Shown piece by piece: positions 33,831-42,687 of a DNA stretch of 64,000 nucleotides. Numbering within the stretch: the stretch's first letter is position 1; each line of letters opens with the position of its first letter. The translations under genes and the position numbers were made by a program. This stretch comes from Tetragonia tetragonoides (taxonomy: Eukaryota > Streptophyta > Magnoliopsida > Caryophyllales > Aizoaceae): contig CM076148.1 of NCBI GenBank assembly GCA_038025085.1, positions 38,151,691-38,215,690 of the forward strand, written 5' to 3'. Below the pieces are notes generated by a model. The model was not told where the DNA came from. It was given only the letters and a program-made list of their open reading frames with translations, and made no database searches.

Positions 33831-35144
33831 TTAGGTCCTGCAGTCATGCAAAATCCAAAGCTCGGTACAACATCTATTATTGTAGGGGCTACAAACTAAT
33901 CCTTCACAGCATGGCGAGTTACCTTCAAAACCACATGGCCCATAACCTTTTGTCGTACACCATTCTTGTCCTTCCACCACATTACCTGCATACAAGTTAC
34001 AAGTAATTATAATAACACGTTAACTATTAGGGCTCGTTTACTTGAATGTAATGGTGATTACAATATAATATATCATTTTATAGGATAAATATGAGTTGGA
34101 AAAGAAAGGAAGGGGATAAGAAACATGACCAGAAAGAGTAAATTTGATTACAACATTATATTATTTTTTTATATTTTATGAACAGGTTTATATTCTAAGA
34201 TTTCTTATTTGAAAAAGTTAAGAGGTCAAAAGTTACATGAAAAGCCAAAATAATAGAGTATGTACATAATAGAACAAACAAAAAAATGAAAGGTTGACCA
34301 TGTGGGTTAGCAACACATATTGTATATTAAACTATATATAATAGGAGTTCTGGTACAAATACATATCCTTTAATTTAAATTCAAATTGCGAGGGTCCTTC
34401 ACACAATCAGCCAATAAAATTGTGAGGGAGGCTAAAATGCCAACTCACAGAGTCAATCAAACATTTTCCAATCAGAAATGATATACTACAATTGTCTTAT
34501 ATCCTGAGTGGACGGATGAAGGGCTAAGGGCATTAGACTATTTGATTATTACCCCATTTGTCTTGTATATATTAATATTACTCCCTCCGTTCTATAATAT
34601 TCTAAACGTTTATTTTTTGAAAGTCAAACTTAACAAACTGTGACCATTAATTTATGAAAATATATAAAGGTTCACAGTATGAGAATACTTTTATTAGATT
34701 CATTTTTAAAAGTACTTTCACAAAATCATATTTCTATAATTTTTATACTCATATAATTGTAGTTATTTACGGTCAAAGTGGTGTATTGGATACCGTAAAA
34801 AAGTAAACGTTCGGGATTTTATGGGACGAATGGAGTATTTATTTACAATTATATTTTCTGCAAGTATAATAAAACAACACTTTGGCTGCAAAAATTATAA
34901 TTTCTCAAAATTATAATTTCTCACAATTGTAATTTCTTAAAATTATTATTCAAATCAATCTAATAACTGAGTATTTTTACTTTATACTAAACTTTCTCAC
35001 AAATTAAAGTTCAAAATTACCATGAAAGAGCAAGTGTAAACGAAATCGAAAAAACAGAAAACAAAAGGAACTAATTAAACCTGATAGCGTGAGGAGGAAC
35101 AATCCCAAAATCACTAGCTTGAAATAGGCAAGTGATGAAGCCAT
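33831..35144 (-). CDS. Secreted cysteine-rich knottin-like peptide, two exons
   Basis: Exon 1 (35144-35081) encodes a clean signal peptide, MASSLAYFKLVILGLFLL plus three residues; exon 2 (33985-33831) gives the rest. GT-AG intron of 1,095 bp in phase 1; total 72 residues. The mature part has eight cysteines spaced C-x7-C-x7-CC-x4-C-x6-CC-x8-C. The first six match the knottin (cystine-knot) order seen in plant antimicrobial peptides of the Mj-AMP/PAFP-S kind. Too short per exon to appear in ORF searches. A TATA box lies 110 bp upstream. The intron holds a Stowaway element and the 3' flank the copia insertion 36 bp after the stop. Function as a defence peptide is inferred from pattern only. Confidence 0.8.
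34581..34835. mobile_element. Stowaway-type MITE in the knottin intron
   Basis: 255 bp between TA dinucleotides (34579-34580 and 34836-34837). Left end CTCCCTCCGTTCTATAATAT, right end inverted CTCCATTCGTCCCATAAAAT: the Stowaway (Tc1/mariner) signature. Confidence 0.9.
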
Positions 35145-35254
35145 TCTCACAATATCACACTCTCTTGCTTTAGACTTTTGGTATACAGGTGCCTTTATTT
35201 TCCAAGGATTAAGGTCCTTAATTATACTTGCAGTTGTAATGATTATTTTCAGGC

Positions 35255-35262
35255 TATTTATA
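35255..35262 (-). promoter_or_regulatory. TATA box of the knottin-like gene
   Basis: TATAAATA on the minus strand, about 110 bp before the ATG at 35144. Supports 35144 as the real start. Confidence 0.75.
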
Positions 35263-36016
35263 AAATTTTAAGGGTGTTTTTTTGCTAATTATACTATAGG
35301 ATTAATTTAATTAAGGTGACATCTAAACCGTTATTATTAATTGCCCACCTACCCTCAAAGCAAGTTGAATGAATAGCTAGAAATTAAAAAGACTTCCATT
35401 CGAAAGAACAGTCTTAAATCTAATCTTGCGTTAAGAAGTTGCATATGTAGGCATGTGTGAATATTCGGCTATTTTAGGTCAACCATTTTAATTTGATTTA
35501 TAATATTACCGGCCATATATAGTCTTGTTTCTTTATTGGTAACCCTAAGGTTGTATATGATCATGGTTTTCGATTTGTAAGTGTCAATTTGTCACCCTTT
35601 CATAAGGATTATGCTAATTTATTTCTCAGTATCTTTCCAATTTTATCAAATATATCCCCCAAGAACACACTCTATAATTATGTACCCGAGCACGATATTA
35701 TAAACTGTTTTCCACCCCCGAAAATAAAAGGTTAATATATAGCATGAAAATTTAAAACATAATGACATCTTAGGCCTGTCGAGCCTGTAACCCTATTACC
35801 TGTATGTGTCAAGTTTATCTATACTATGAATGGTACTACCAACAACTGGTTATTTGTGTTTTGATTGATCATTACCTAATTTTTTAAAAAAAAATCAAAA
35901 ATTTTAAAATCAAAATTATGTTTATGAAAATATTAATCAAAGTTGATCAAATCTTAGAAACCATAAAAAGTCATCAATTACAAGTAATAATTATCAACAA
36001 TTAAAAAAATGGAGTA
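35263..36016. other. Upstream of knottin gene, no further gene seen
   Basis: AT-rich promoter flank. No coding signal recognised. Confidence 0.5.
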
Positions 36017-36028
36017 TATATAATATAA

Positions 36029-36192
36029 TTAGTTTTTTCTGATTCACTATCCACCGTCGACCACAGTGACTATTTTCCCACGGTGGCTTGTAGGCAGGAA
36101 TTTAAATCTGCTCCATGCCCAAGGCAAGATTCGAACCCTCGACTTTGGTTAAGGATGGATGAGTCACTACCACTCAACCACACCTCTTTGGT
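36029..36192 (-). mobile_element. tRNA-derived SINE
   Basis: The minus strand starts ACCAAAGAGGTGTGGTTGAG with box A (TGGTTGAGTGG) and has box B GGTTCGAATC about 40 bp on, as in a tRNA-like Pol III promoter. It ends in a short A-run. Flanked by a 12-bp duplication TATATAATATAA (36017-36028 and 36193-36204). Confidence 0.85.
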
Positions 36193-36614
36193 TATATAAT
36201 ATAACTACCTGGCCTTAATCTCTTTCTCACATTTTTTGAAGGGAATCTCTTTGTCACATATAGAAGACTTTTATAAATAAACCTAGCTTCTTCTTTTAAT
36301 AAATAAAGAAGAAAGGGACATACTACATATATATAGATATGGATAGCCAACATCTAAATTCTATCCACCACAATAATGTTGCCAAATTGCTAGTTACTTA
36401 ATTCTAGTGGATATATCACTCAAGATGCCCTGACTTTTAATTAACTATTAATAGTGGATAATTTTATTTTACTTTTGATTATTTACAAGTAAGAAATAAC
36501 ACAAAATCTCTCATACTAGAAAGCACATTAATTATATATCCACAATATCATTGGCTAATTAAGCTAGCCTTAACAACCACTACCTTATTCACATGTATAC
36601 TCAACATTTCACAC

Positions 36615-36781
36615 ACCACTCAAAACCCCGTTCCCCCCGGAAAAAAAAACATATCTTCGTATCAAGCTGAGGCCACATCTATATCCATGTATGATATCAT
36701 ATTATGGCGTCATGCTTGTTTGAGGGGTCTCACGTTGAGGCCGACTCATACGAGTTTTTGTGAAAAAAAAAAAAAAAAAAA
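36615..36781 (+). mobile_element. Short poly(A) retroposon
   Basis: 167 bp ending in about 22 A (36762-36783) with AACATTTCACAC on both sides (36603-36614 and 36782-36793). No Pol III boxes seen, so a retroposed transcript piece or a truncated LINE/SINE. The A-tail and duplicated target show L1-type insertion. Confidence 0.7.
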
Positions 36782-36896
36782 AACATTTCACACCATAAAG
36801 ATTGCAAGGAAAGAAAAAAAAAACACATCATACACCTCCATACATATTACATAATATAGTCCGTAACAAACCTAAATCCAATCAAAATGAACGTGA

Positions 36897-37337
36897 CTAT
36901 TTAAACAGCCCTTTAGCCTTATTCATGAGACCGCCAACCGGACCATCACCACCACCAGTACTTTCCTTCTCCTTTTCACCGGCATCTCCACCAGATTCAG
37001 TGGCACTTGGGGCGGTAGCGGTGGCGGTATCGGTGGTGGTGGTGGTGGTGGTGTCATCATCAGAAGTGTGCATCTTATGAAGGTAACCCTCAGCCTTATC
37101 AACATACTGCCCAACACCCTTATCATCATCTAACTTCCCATATGTCTTAGCAGCTCCTAGAAGATCCTCTGAGGCTCCCGCAACCTTAGCCTTATCAATA
37201 TCCGCGGTACGCTGCGTTGCGGCCGCCTGCGCCGCTTCAGCTACGGTCTTGGCGCTTGCCATGAACTCAGCGTTGGATGTGGGTTGCTGCTCATCGTGGC
37301 CTACCGTGGTGGTGGTTTTGGGAACTTCTTCTGCCAT
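36897..37337 (-). CDS. Nodulin-related protein 1-like, copy 2
   Basis: 146 residues, single exon. Core EFMASAKTVAEAAQAAATQR, DIDKAKVAGASEDLLGAAKT and GVGQYVDKAEGYLHKMH matches the family; unlike copy 1 it keeps the usual G-GQYVDKAE spacing. A Thr/Ala-rich linker (DDDTTTTTTTDTATATA) encoded by GGT/ACC trinucleotide repeats precedes the C-terminal GPVGGLMNKAKGLFK. Likely a soluble stress protein; a tandem paralogue of copy 1 now separated by transposons and the knottin gene. Confidence 0.9.
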   Translation of the reverse strand: MAEEVPKTTTTVGHDEQQPTSNAEFMASAKTVAEAAQAAATQRTADIDKAKVAGASEDLLGAAKTYGKLDDDKGVGQYVDKAEGYLHKMHTSDDDTTTTTTTDTATATAPSATESGGDAGEKEKESTGGGDGPVGGLMNKAKGLFK

Positions 37338-37437
37338 GGTTAAGGAACTTAAGGTATAATGAGTGACTTTGTCTAAGGTTTAATTTTGTTTTGAGATTGT
37401 TTTTTGAGATGATTTTTGGGTTGATCATGAAGGGGAG

Positions 37438-37444
37438 ATTTATA
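37438..37444 (-). promoter_or_regulatory. TATA box of NRP1-like copy 2
   Basis: TATAAAT on the minus strand about 101 bp before the ATG at 37337, as in copy 1. Confidence 0.7.
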
Positions 37445-37699
37445 GGTATAATTGACAGTGTCGTGTTAGGACTGAGTTTATCGGGAAATTGGGGTTGTTT
37501 TCATCGAAGTTTAGTTGTTTAAGGTTTAGCCGTTGTTTAATAGCCAAGTGTAGAGTTGAAGATGTTGATAGGAATTTTATTTGTACGAAATGTTACCAGG
37601 TGTGTGTATGTCTTTATTGTCCAAAGACATTCAACTCATGAGTCATGTTTCATGATTAAAAGTTAGGTGATTGTGTTGGCAAAAAAGGGAATTGAAAAG

Positions 37700-38046
37700 C
37701 AATGAAAGCGCACACAATCGATAACAAATAAAACAAACAGTTTTACTATTTTTATTATCAGAAAGCTGGTTTTCGAGACGAATTCAAGAAGCGATTACAT
37801 TTTTGTTAGAGGGTTATTTTAATTTCAAACTCAATTATCTCACCAAAAAAAAAAAGAAACTTCAAACTCAATTACATTCTAATTAACAATATACCCTATA
37901 TCAAGTTATCAACTATCAAAAAAATTTAAGCTCAAACTGTGGCTATAGATGATCCCTAATAAAATGGGAAAGATTGAAAAATCCATCCACAATTAAAAGG
38001 CTACGGTGGATAAAAAGCATGAGATTCCACCTTGCAAATAACTACC
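37700..38046. repeat. Copy of the RING-gene 5'UTR intron
   Basis: Matches 20592-20897 in the same orientation over most of its length: ACACAATCGATAACA, TTATCAGAAAGCTGG, GATTACATTTTTGTTAGAGG, GGCTATAGATGATCCC and GATTCCACCTTGCAAATAAC. Diverged with small insertions. It ends where the CACTA terminus begins. Confidence 0.9.
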
Positions 38047-38230
38047 ACTACAACAAAAAAAGGCTTACCACAGCAGCTCCAAGTTAGCCGTTATTGTTGT
38101 AGGTATGAAATTAACTAAAAATATGAAATAAATTAATAAATTAATCTTATGACAGCGGTTGAATTGCAGCCGCTGTTGTACATGCATATACGACAGCGGC
38201 TAAGAATCGACCGTGGTTGTAAGTTATCAT
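38046..38230 (+). mobile_element. CACTA-type transposon terminus
   Basis: Starts CACTACAACAAAAAAAGGCT, the CACTA end motif, followed by subterminal units that fold back: ACAGCGGTTGAATTGCAGCCGCTGT and a related unit at about 38190-38220. The other end is not in the window, so this is a fragment. Confidence 0.6.
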
Positions 38231-38593
38231 TACCGATGGATCAGAACGTTTGAGATGAATGGATAGAAGTTGCAGAACGTACTTCCACAACCAAAAAGAA
38301 GGGACAAAAGACGTGGTCGGGACAATTGGATCAGCTATGGAGGGCTGGGTTGATTTGGGATTAGATAACAGAGTAACTTTGTTCTGATACCATGTAACTA
38401 TGTAAGGGAGAGTATACACAAGTATAAGAACCTCCTAGAAACAGAAAATAAGGAAACACAATCAATAACACTAGACAACAATATTATGCATAATAATATC
38501 AGTAAACACGCACGACGATATACAGTTATACACACTATCAATTGCATTATATCCTCCTCTAATTATGCTGCTAAGAATCTAATGTTGCTAACA
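38231..38593 (-). mobile_element. LTR-element fragment (LTR, primer site, start of gag)
   Basis: A candidate 201-bp LTR (38393-38593, TGTAAC...GCTAACA) abuts TGGTATCAGAAC on the minus strand (one mismatch to the copia primer site), then an open stretch SNPKSTQPSIADPIVPTTSF. Truncated at the CACTA fragment. Confidence 0.45.
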
Positions 38594-39129
38594 TATACTA
38601 AAGACATTCAATTTGATGCTCACAAATAAGGCCTTAAATATTAATGATCATAACGATGATGATGACCAAGAAGCATGAGAAAATGGCAGCATTCTAGTTT
38701 CTAGTTAAAAATTGATGTGAAATCATTACATGTATGTTCACCAGATTAACAGTTAGCATTGACCATAATGCTCAAAAGTACGTACAAGTTACTGCAAGTT
38801 AAATAACTACACTGACTAGATTATGTACTTGCCTACTTCATTAACAACCCCCGCGAAGAAGAAGCCTGCTTGAATTGACCATTCTGCTTAACTAAGAATA
38901 TATGCGAAACATGTCCAAGTGTTGTAATAGATGCAAAATGTGTACAACTTCAAAATGTCTTTGTACCACCAGACAAAATTTCTGAAACAGCCATTCATCC
39001 ATTGTTCTTCAATCCCGAAAGCCACCGTTTCATGTCTTCAAAGCACGCACCTAAGAAAGACACCCAAAACAACTTGTTTTAAATACTTAAATAGTTTACC
39101 AAAAGAACAAATATTTAAAATAAAAATCA
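38594..39129. other. Intergenic, no gene recognised
   Basis: A 67-codon plus-strand frame at 38931 lacks any recognisable motif. Confidence 0.5.
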
Positions 39130-40288
39130 CTTAGATAACGTGTGAATTGTTTACACTCTGTTGCACTACATACATTCTTTCTTCTTTTCTTTTGGGTGCA
39201 ACTGAAGAGTTCAAAGTATAGCTTACAGGTCGAGCATAACGAGGGAAATAAGCTCCCCTAAGATCCGCCTTAAAGGCATACATAGCAATATTATGTGGAT
39301 AATCAAGTTCAATACAACAACTAACAACAACCGCCCAGTAAGTATCCCGCCGAGGGCGGGGTCTGGGGAGGTCCAGATATACGCAGCCTTATCTCTAACT
39401 AGTCGCCTAGTAGAAAGGTTGTTTCCGAAAGACCCACGAAAACAGGAATTTTAGAAAACAGTTTGCAATAGATGAAAATAATCAAGTTCAATAAGATTCC
39501 TACACAGATAAGGATTCCTATTAGCTTCATTAGCAAGTAGGTCCGTGACTTGATTCCCCTCCTGCAGCGTGTTGGATTTGCACCTCCTCCATCTTTGCAA
39601 TCAGGTCCCTCCACTGCAGTACAATGTTAGTGACATAGCTCCTCTCAACTTGTTGATTTAAGAGCATTTGGACAGCGGTTGTGGAGTCCATATGCAGAAT
39701 TATCTTTTTCCAGTCTCTCTTGACAGCAATATCCAGGCCAGTCATCGCTCCCCACAGCTCAGCTTGAAGGGCATCCATCCCCCCAATCCATTTCTGGAAG
39801 CTCAAAATCAAGCGCCCCATATCACCCCTAAAAATCCCTGCACAAGCAGCACTCCTAGAATCTTTGTAGTAAGAGCCATCCGTATTGAGTTTGAGCCAAC
39901 CTTGGGGTGAAGTTAACCAGTTGATGTTTACCAAGGTCTTGGGGTTAGGTTTGCATGGGTTGTTTTTTTAAGGAAAGAAACTCCCAAGCAGAGACAATGA
40001 TAGTTTTGATGCATACATGGGGGTGGGTGGGTTATGATTCCCAAAGACTCTATTGTTCCTCCTCCTCCATAATGTCCAAATAACAAAACCAAATAAAACA
40101 TTCCAAGGTAAACCCGAGGGGTGCTTGGTTGCATTAGTTAAATTCAGTTTAAGCCAAACATTAAAATCATCACTGACTAAAGTGTGTGGCACAAGAACTG
40201 AATCCCACAATTCTCTGGATAACTCGCAATCTCTAAAAATGTGAAAAGCATCTTCAGCAACAGTATTACAACCAGTACAAGTAGTAAC
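39130..40288 (-). pseudogene. L1 LINE ORF2, 3' part (zinc-ribbon RVT and RNase H)
   Basis: Left half of an L1-type LINE split by the Tat element; the other half is 53087-55690. Visible: the zf-RVT region CTGCNTVAEDAFHIFRDC...LWDSV, WTLWRRRNNRVF, and a plant-LINE RNase H (LKLNTDGSYYKDS, ELWGAMTGLDIA, HMDSTTAVQML, GNQVTDLLANEA). The frame continues past the inserted retroposon at 39314-39477 as HNIAMYAFKADLRGAYFPRY and stops near 39130. A frame change lies near 39940. Confidence 0.9.
39314..39477 (-). mobile_element. SINE/RTE-type retroposon with (TTG)n tail, inserted in the LINE
   Basis: 164 bp flanked by the 15-bp duplication ATAATCAAGTTCAAT (39299-39313 and 39478-39492). The minus strand carries GTGGGTCTTTCGGAAAC, AGGCGACTAGTTAG and CTGGACCTCCCCAGACCCC, the same family as 5230-5402, and ends in TTG units. 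Confidence 0.9.
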
Positions 40289-40692
40289 TGTTGTGGGGTT
40301 TTTTTCCTGTGTCGGGAGTACTGCTAATCGGGCGTTGGATTTCCATCTCTTGGGCGACGGCTTCGGTACCTGCACATGCAAGAACGTTAACTAGCCCGGG
40401 GGGGGGGGGGGTTTTCGGGATCCCTGCTCCGAAGCTTAAGTTAGTCTTGGGTGTAGTGCCAGTAATGATTGGTTAAGAGTAGTTGTCTTTTCACATACCT
40501 CAAGATTGGTATTTATAACGTGAAGTTCTCCCTGGGAATTGCCACTAGAGCGACAAGTGCCCTCTTGGGAGTGGCTATCGATGTCCAGCTCGTACGGTGG
40601 GCCTGTGCTGGGGCAAGCCCCATGGGCTGGATTGATTTGGTTGCTTGGCACTTCCGGGACTTTGGGTTTAGGCTTTATTTTAGGTCACAACA
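40289..40692 (-). repeat. 3' LTR of the Tat element
   Basis: 404 bp, the pair of 52692-53086; longer because of a G-run (40400-40411) and small differences. The polypurine tract (GAAGGGCAAA on the minus strand) abuts its inner end at 40693-40702. Confidence 0.95.
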
Positions 40693-40749
40693 TTTGCCCT
40701 TCAGAAAGCGGGCTCTGCGATTTCTGACCCCCTGTGAAACGATTGGAGG

Positions 40750-40809
40750 GACGTTTCGCATCTCTTGACGTTTCGCGTCTGTTGGTGTTCTGCCCTTCTC
40801 CTATATAAG
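40750..40809 (+). promoter_or_regulatory. Promoter of antisense unit 1
   Basis: TATATAAG at 40802-40809, 88 bp before the unit's ATG (40890). Upstream, GACGTTTCGC occurs twice (40750-40759 and 40767-40776) with TGACG in the second. It lies just inside the 3' LTR and points against gag-pol. Confidence 0.65.
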
Positions 40810-40889
40810 GGCCATACTTGAGCGTGGAATATTATACTTGGAACTTTTGTCTTTTACTGTCTGATTATTCCTTTCTTAAGATTCTGACC

Positions 40890-41366
40890 ATGTCGTCCGC
40901 TGGTAAGTCAAAGGCCTTTTCCTCTCGTAAAAGGTCCCGTTCCTCGCCGGGTGAGGGTAGTCGAATGTCCGGTGGCGACACTCGCCCTGCTCCTAGTGTT
41001 GGTGCCCCTCACGCTGGGGTCGCCGTTACGGCGGTCTCGGGGACGGCCTCGCCGGCCTCTTCAGATGATTGGGGTACTGATTCTGGGTCCCTTCCGGTCG
41101 CTCGTGGTGTACGCGGCGATCCCTTCGTCGGTCCTATTAACCGTGCTTATGAGAAGGGTCTGGAGTATAACTTACAGTTGCTCGGGGCCGCTACTGTGGA
41201 ACTTCAGGAGGTTGAGCAAAAAGCTGCCGTCCATGAGACGGAGCTGGAGCTAGCTCGGACCAGGGTTGAAGAGCTGAAGGTGAAGAAAGCCCAGTTGACG
41301 GGCCTGTGTCGCCATCTGAAGGATGAGTTGAAGGCTGACGCCGCTCGTCGTGATGGTCAAGCTTAG
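40890..41366 (+). CDS. Antisense unit 1 of the Tat element, coiled-coil protein
   Basis: 158 residues from the ATG after the TATA box. N-terminus basic and Ser-rich (SSRKRSRSSPGEGSRMSGGD), a middle low in order, then a heptad-like Glu/Leu helix (VELQEVEQKAAVHETELELA). No known domain recognised. Codon use is GC-rich like gag-pol. Could be nuclear by its basic stretch; role unknown. Confidence 0.6.
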   Translation: MSSAGKSKAFSSRKRSRSSPGEGSRMSGGDTRPAPSVGAPHAGVAVTAVSGTASPASSDDWGTDSGSLPVARGVRGDPFVGPINRAYEKGLEYNLQLLGAATVELQEVEQKAAVHETELELARTRVEELKVKKAQLTGLCRHLKDELKADAARRDGQA

Positions 41367-41669
41367 TCGCCTATAACGGTTTTTTAGGTGGTAGTGTTGT
41401 GGTTCAGATTTTTATTTATTTTTTTTTTTTCGGGCCTTGTGGGGTTGGCCTCCCTTGATGTTTTTATCGGAATGAAAATGGATTTCCTCTGCCGTCTGTC
41501 TTGTCAATCTTTTTGCCCCTTGAAACCTTTCCATGCTCTAATACCTGAGCATGGGAGGTTTCAACTGATTGTTTTGTTGTTCCTGATCCGTGCATCGTTG
41601 TTTAACGAATTTTGCCCCAATCAAAGTTCATTGGAATCTGGGACATTTATATTGCAGGTGTTGACGCGC

Positions 41670-41763
41670 CACGTGCCCGTAGGTGATTGGCCCTGGCGTG
41701 ATTGTCGATGTTGGACTTTTGGTGGCTATTCTCTCAGCTAGCTGGGCGGAGTGCTTATATATT
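41670..41763 (+). promoter_or_regulatory. Promoter of antisense unit 2
   Basis: G-box CACGTG at 41670-41675 and TATATATT at 41756-41763, 44 bp before the ATG at 41800. Confidence 0.6.
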
Positions 41764-41799
41764 GGGAGCTCTATACTCTTATCAGTACTGGACCTCGCT

Positions 41800-42396
41800 A
41801 TGGTTTCTACCATTGAGATCTCCACAGGCTCCAGTGATTCTTATGAGGAACCTGAGGTGAGTAGTAGGTACAAGCTTCGCAGATCAGTGCGTCGGTATTC
41901 CGACGGGAGTGCCGCCAGTTCCTGTTACTCGGCGTCGAACGTTATTCAAGCCGCCGACATTAAGTATGGTGACCTGGTCGCCAATGAGTCGTTGGGAGCT
42001 TGGTATGCTCGCCATTTGGCGGATCCTGGCCTCCCTCGCCATGTTAAACTGGCGTTATCTCAACTCATAGAGGAGGATGTGAGGCATCATCGCCTTGAGT
42101 ATGCCACGGCGCCGTCCCTGGCGGGGCACCCTCCCTCTCCCTCCGTCAACCCTTCTCTGGCTAGGGAGGAGTCGAGGAAGCGAAAGAGGGACGAGCTGAA
42201 GGCTCTTCGTGCGGAGATTGATGGTGTGCAACGGGATCTTGAGGCGACCTCCAAATCTGTCGCCCTGATGACCCTGAAGCTGGAGGAGGCCCATCGTAAG
42301 TGCGGGGATTTGAAACGGCGTCGGGCCGCCCTAGGGGCCAAACATGACCTTGTCTTTGTCGAGCTATCGGCCATGGGTGCCCCGTCGTCCGGATGA
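41800..42396 (+). CDS. Antisense unit 2 of the Tat element, coiled-coil protein
   Basis: 198 residues. Starts MVSTIEISTGSSDSYEE, continues RYKLRRSVRRYSDGS and LGAWYARHLADPGLPRHVKL, and ends in a long charged helix (ESRKRKRDELKALRAEIDGV, LKLEEAHRKCGDLKRRRAAL). Uninterrupted. No family recognised. Layout (disordered start, coiled-coil end) is the same as unit 1, and the two may be distant duplicates. Confidence 0.6.
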   Translation: MVSTIEISTGSSDSYEEPEVSSRYKLRRSVRRYSDGSAASSCYSASNVIQAADIKYGDLVANESLGAWYARHLADPGLPRHVKLALSQLIEEDVRHHRLEYATAPSLAGHPPSPSVNPSLAREESRKRKRDELKALRAEIDGVQRDLEATSKSVALMTLKLEEAHRKCGDLKRRRAALGAKHDLVFVELSAMGAPSSG

Positions 42397-42544
42397 GTCC
42401 CGCCCTTATGAGTTTTGCCGTCGTCTTGCTCCTTGTTAAGTCCAGGATTCTTATGCTAGGGGGCGGCAGATGCGGGCCTTAGGGCAGTTCCTTAGTTGTA
42501 ATAGAGGTGGGGCCTGCTCTCTGCCCCAGTCATATGTAATGGTC

Positions 42545-42590
42545 CACGTGTCCCCTGACCCTTCAGTGGTCAGGGGCACGTCTATAAATA
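42545..42590 (+). promoter_or_regulatory. Promoter of antisense unit 3 with hairpin
   Basis: G-box CACGTG (42545-42550) is part of an inverted repeat: arms 42546-42560 and 42568-42581 (CCCCTGACC / GGTCAGGGG plus ACGTG / CACGT) around a 7-base loop. TATAAATA follows at 42583-42590, 98 bp before the ATG at 42688. Confidence 0.65.
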
Positions 42591-42687
42591 ACAATCGTTT
42601 CCTTTCACTTTCTCACTTTCATTTGTTGTGCCTCTCTTTACTTTTGTCTTTAAACGTTCTTCTCTCGACTTCCCTTTGTTCGTAAGA

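Noticed and set aside
36029..36192. Possible tRNA gene
   Set aside because: Pol III boxes are present but no full cloverleaf or acceptor stem; the target duplication and A-tail show a SINE.
36802..37080. Plus-strand frame opposite NRP1-like copy 2
   Set aside because: Antisense shadow of the trinucleotide-rich linker.
38931..39134. 67-codon plus-strand frame
   Set aside because: AT-rich, no motif; between transposon fragments.
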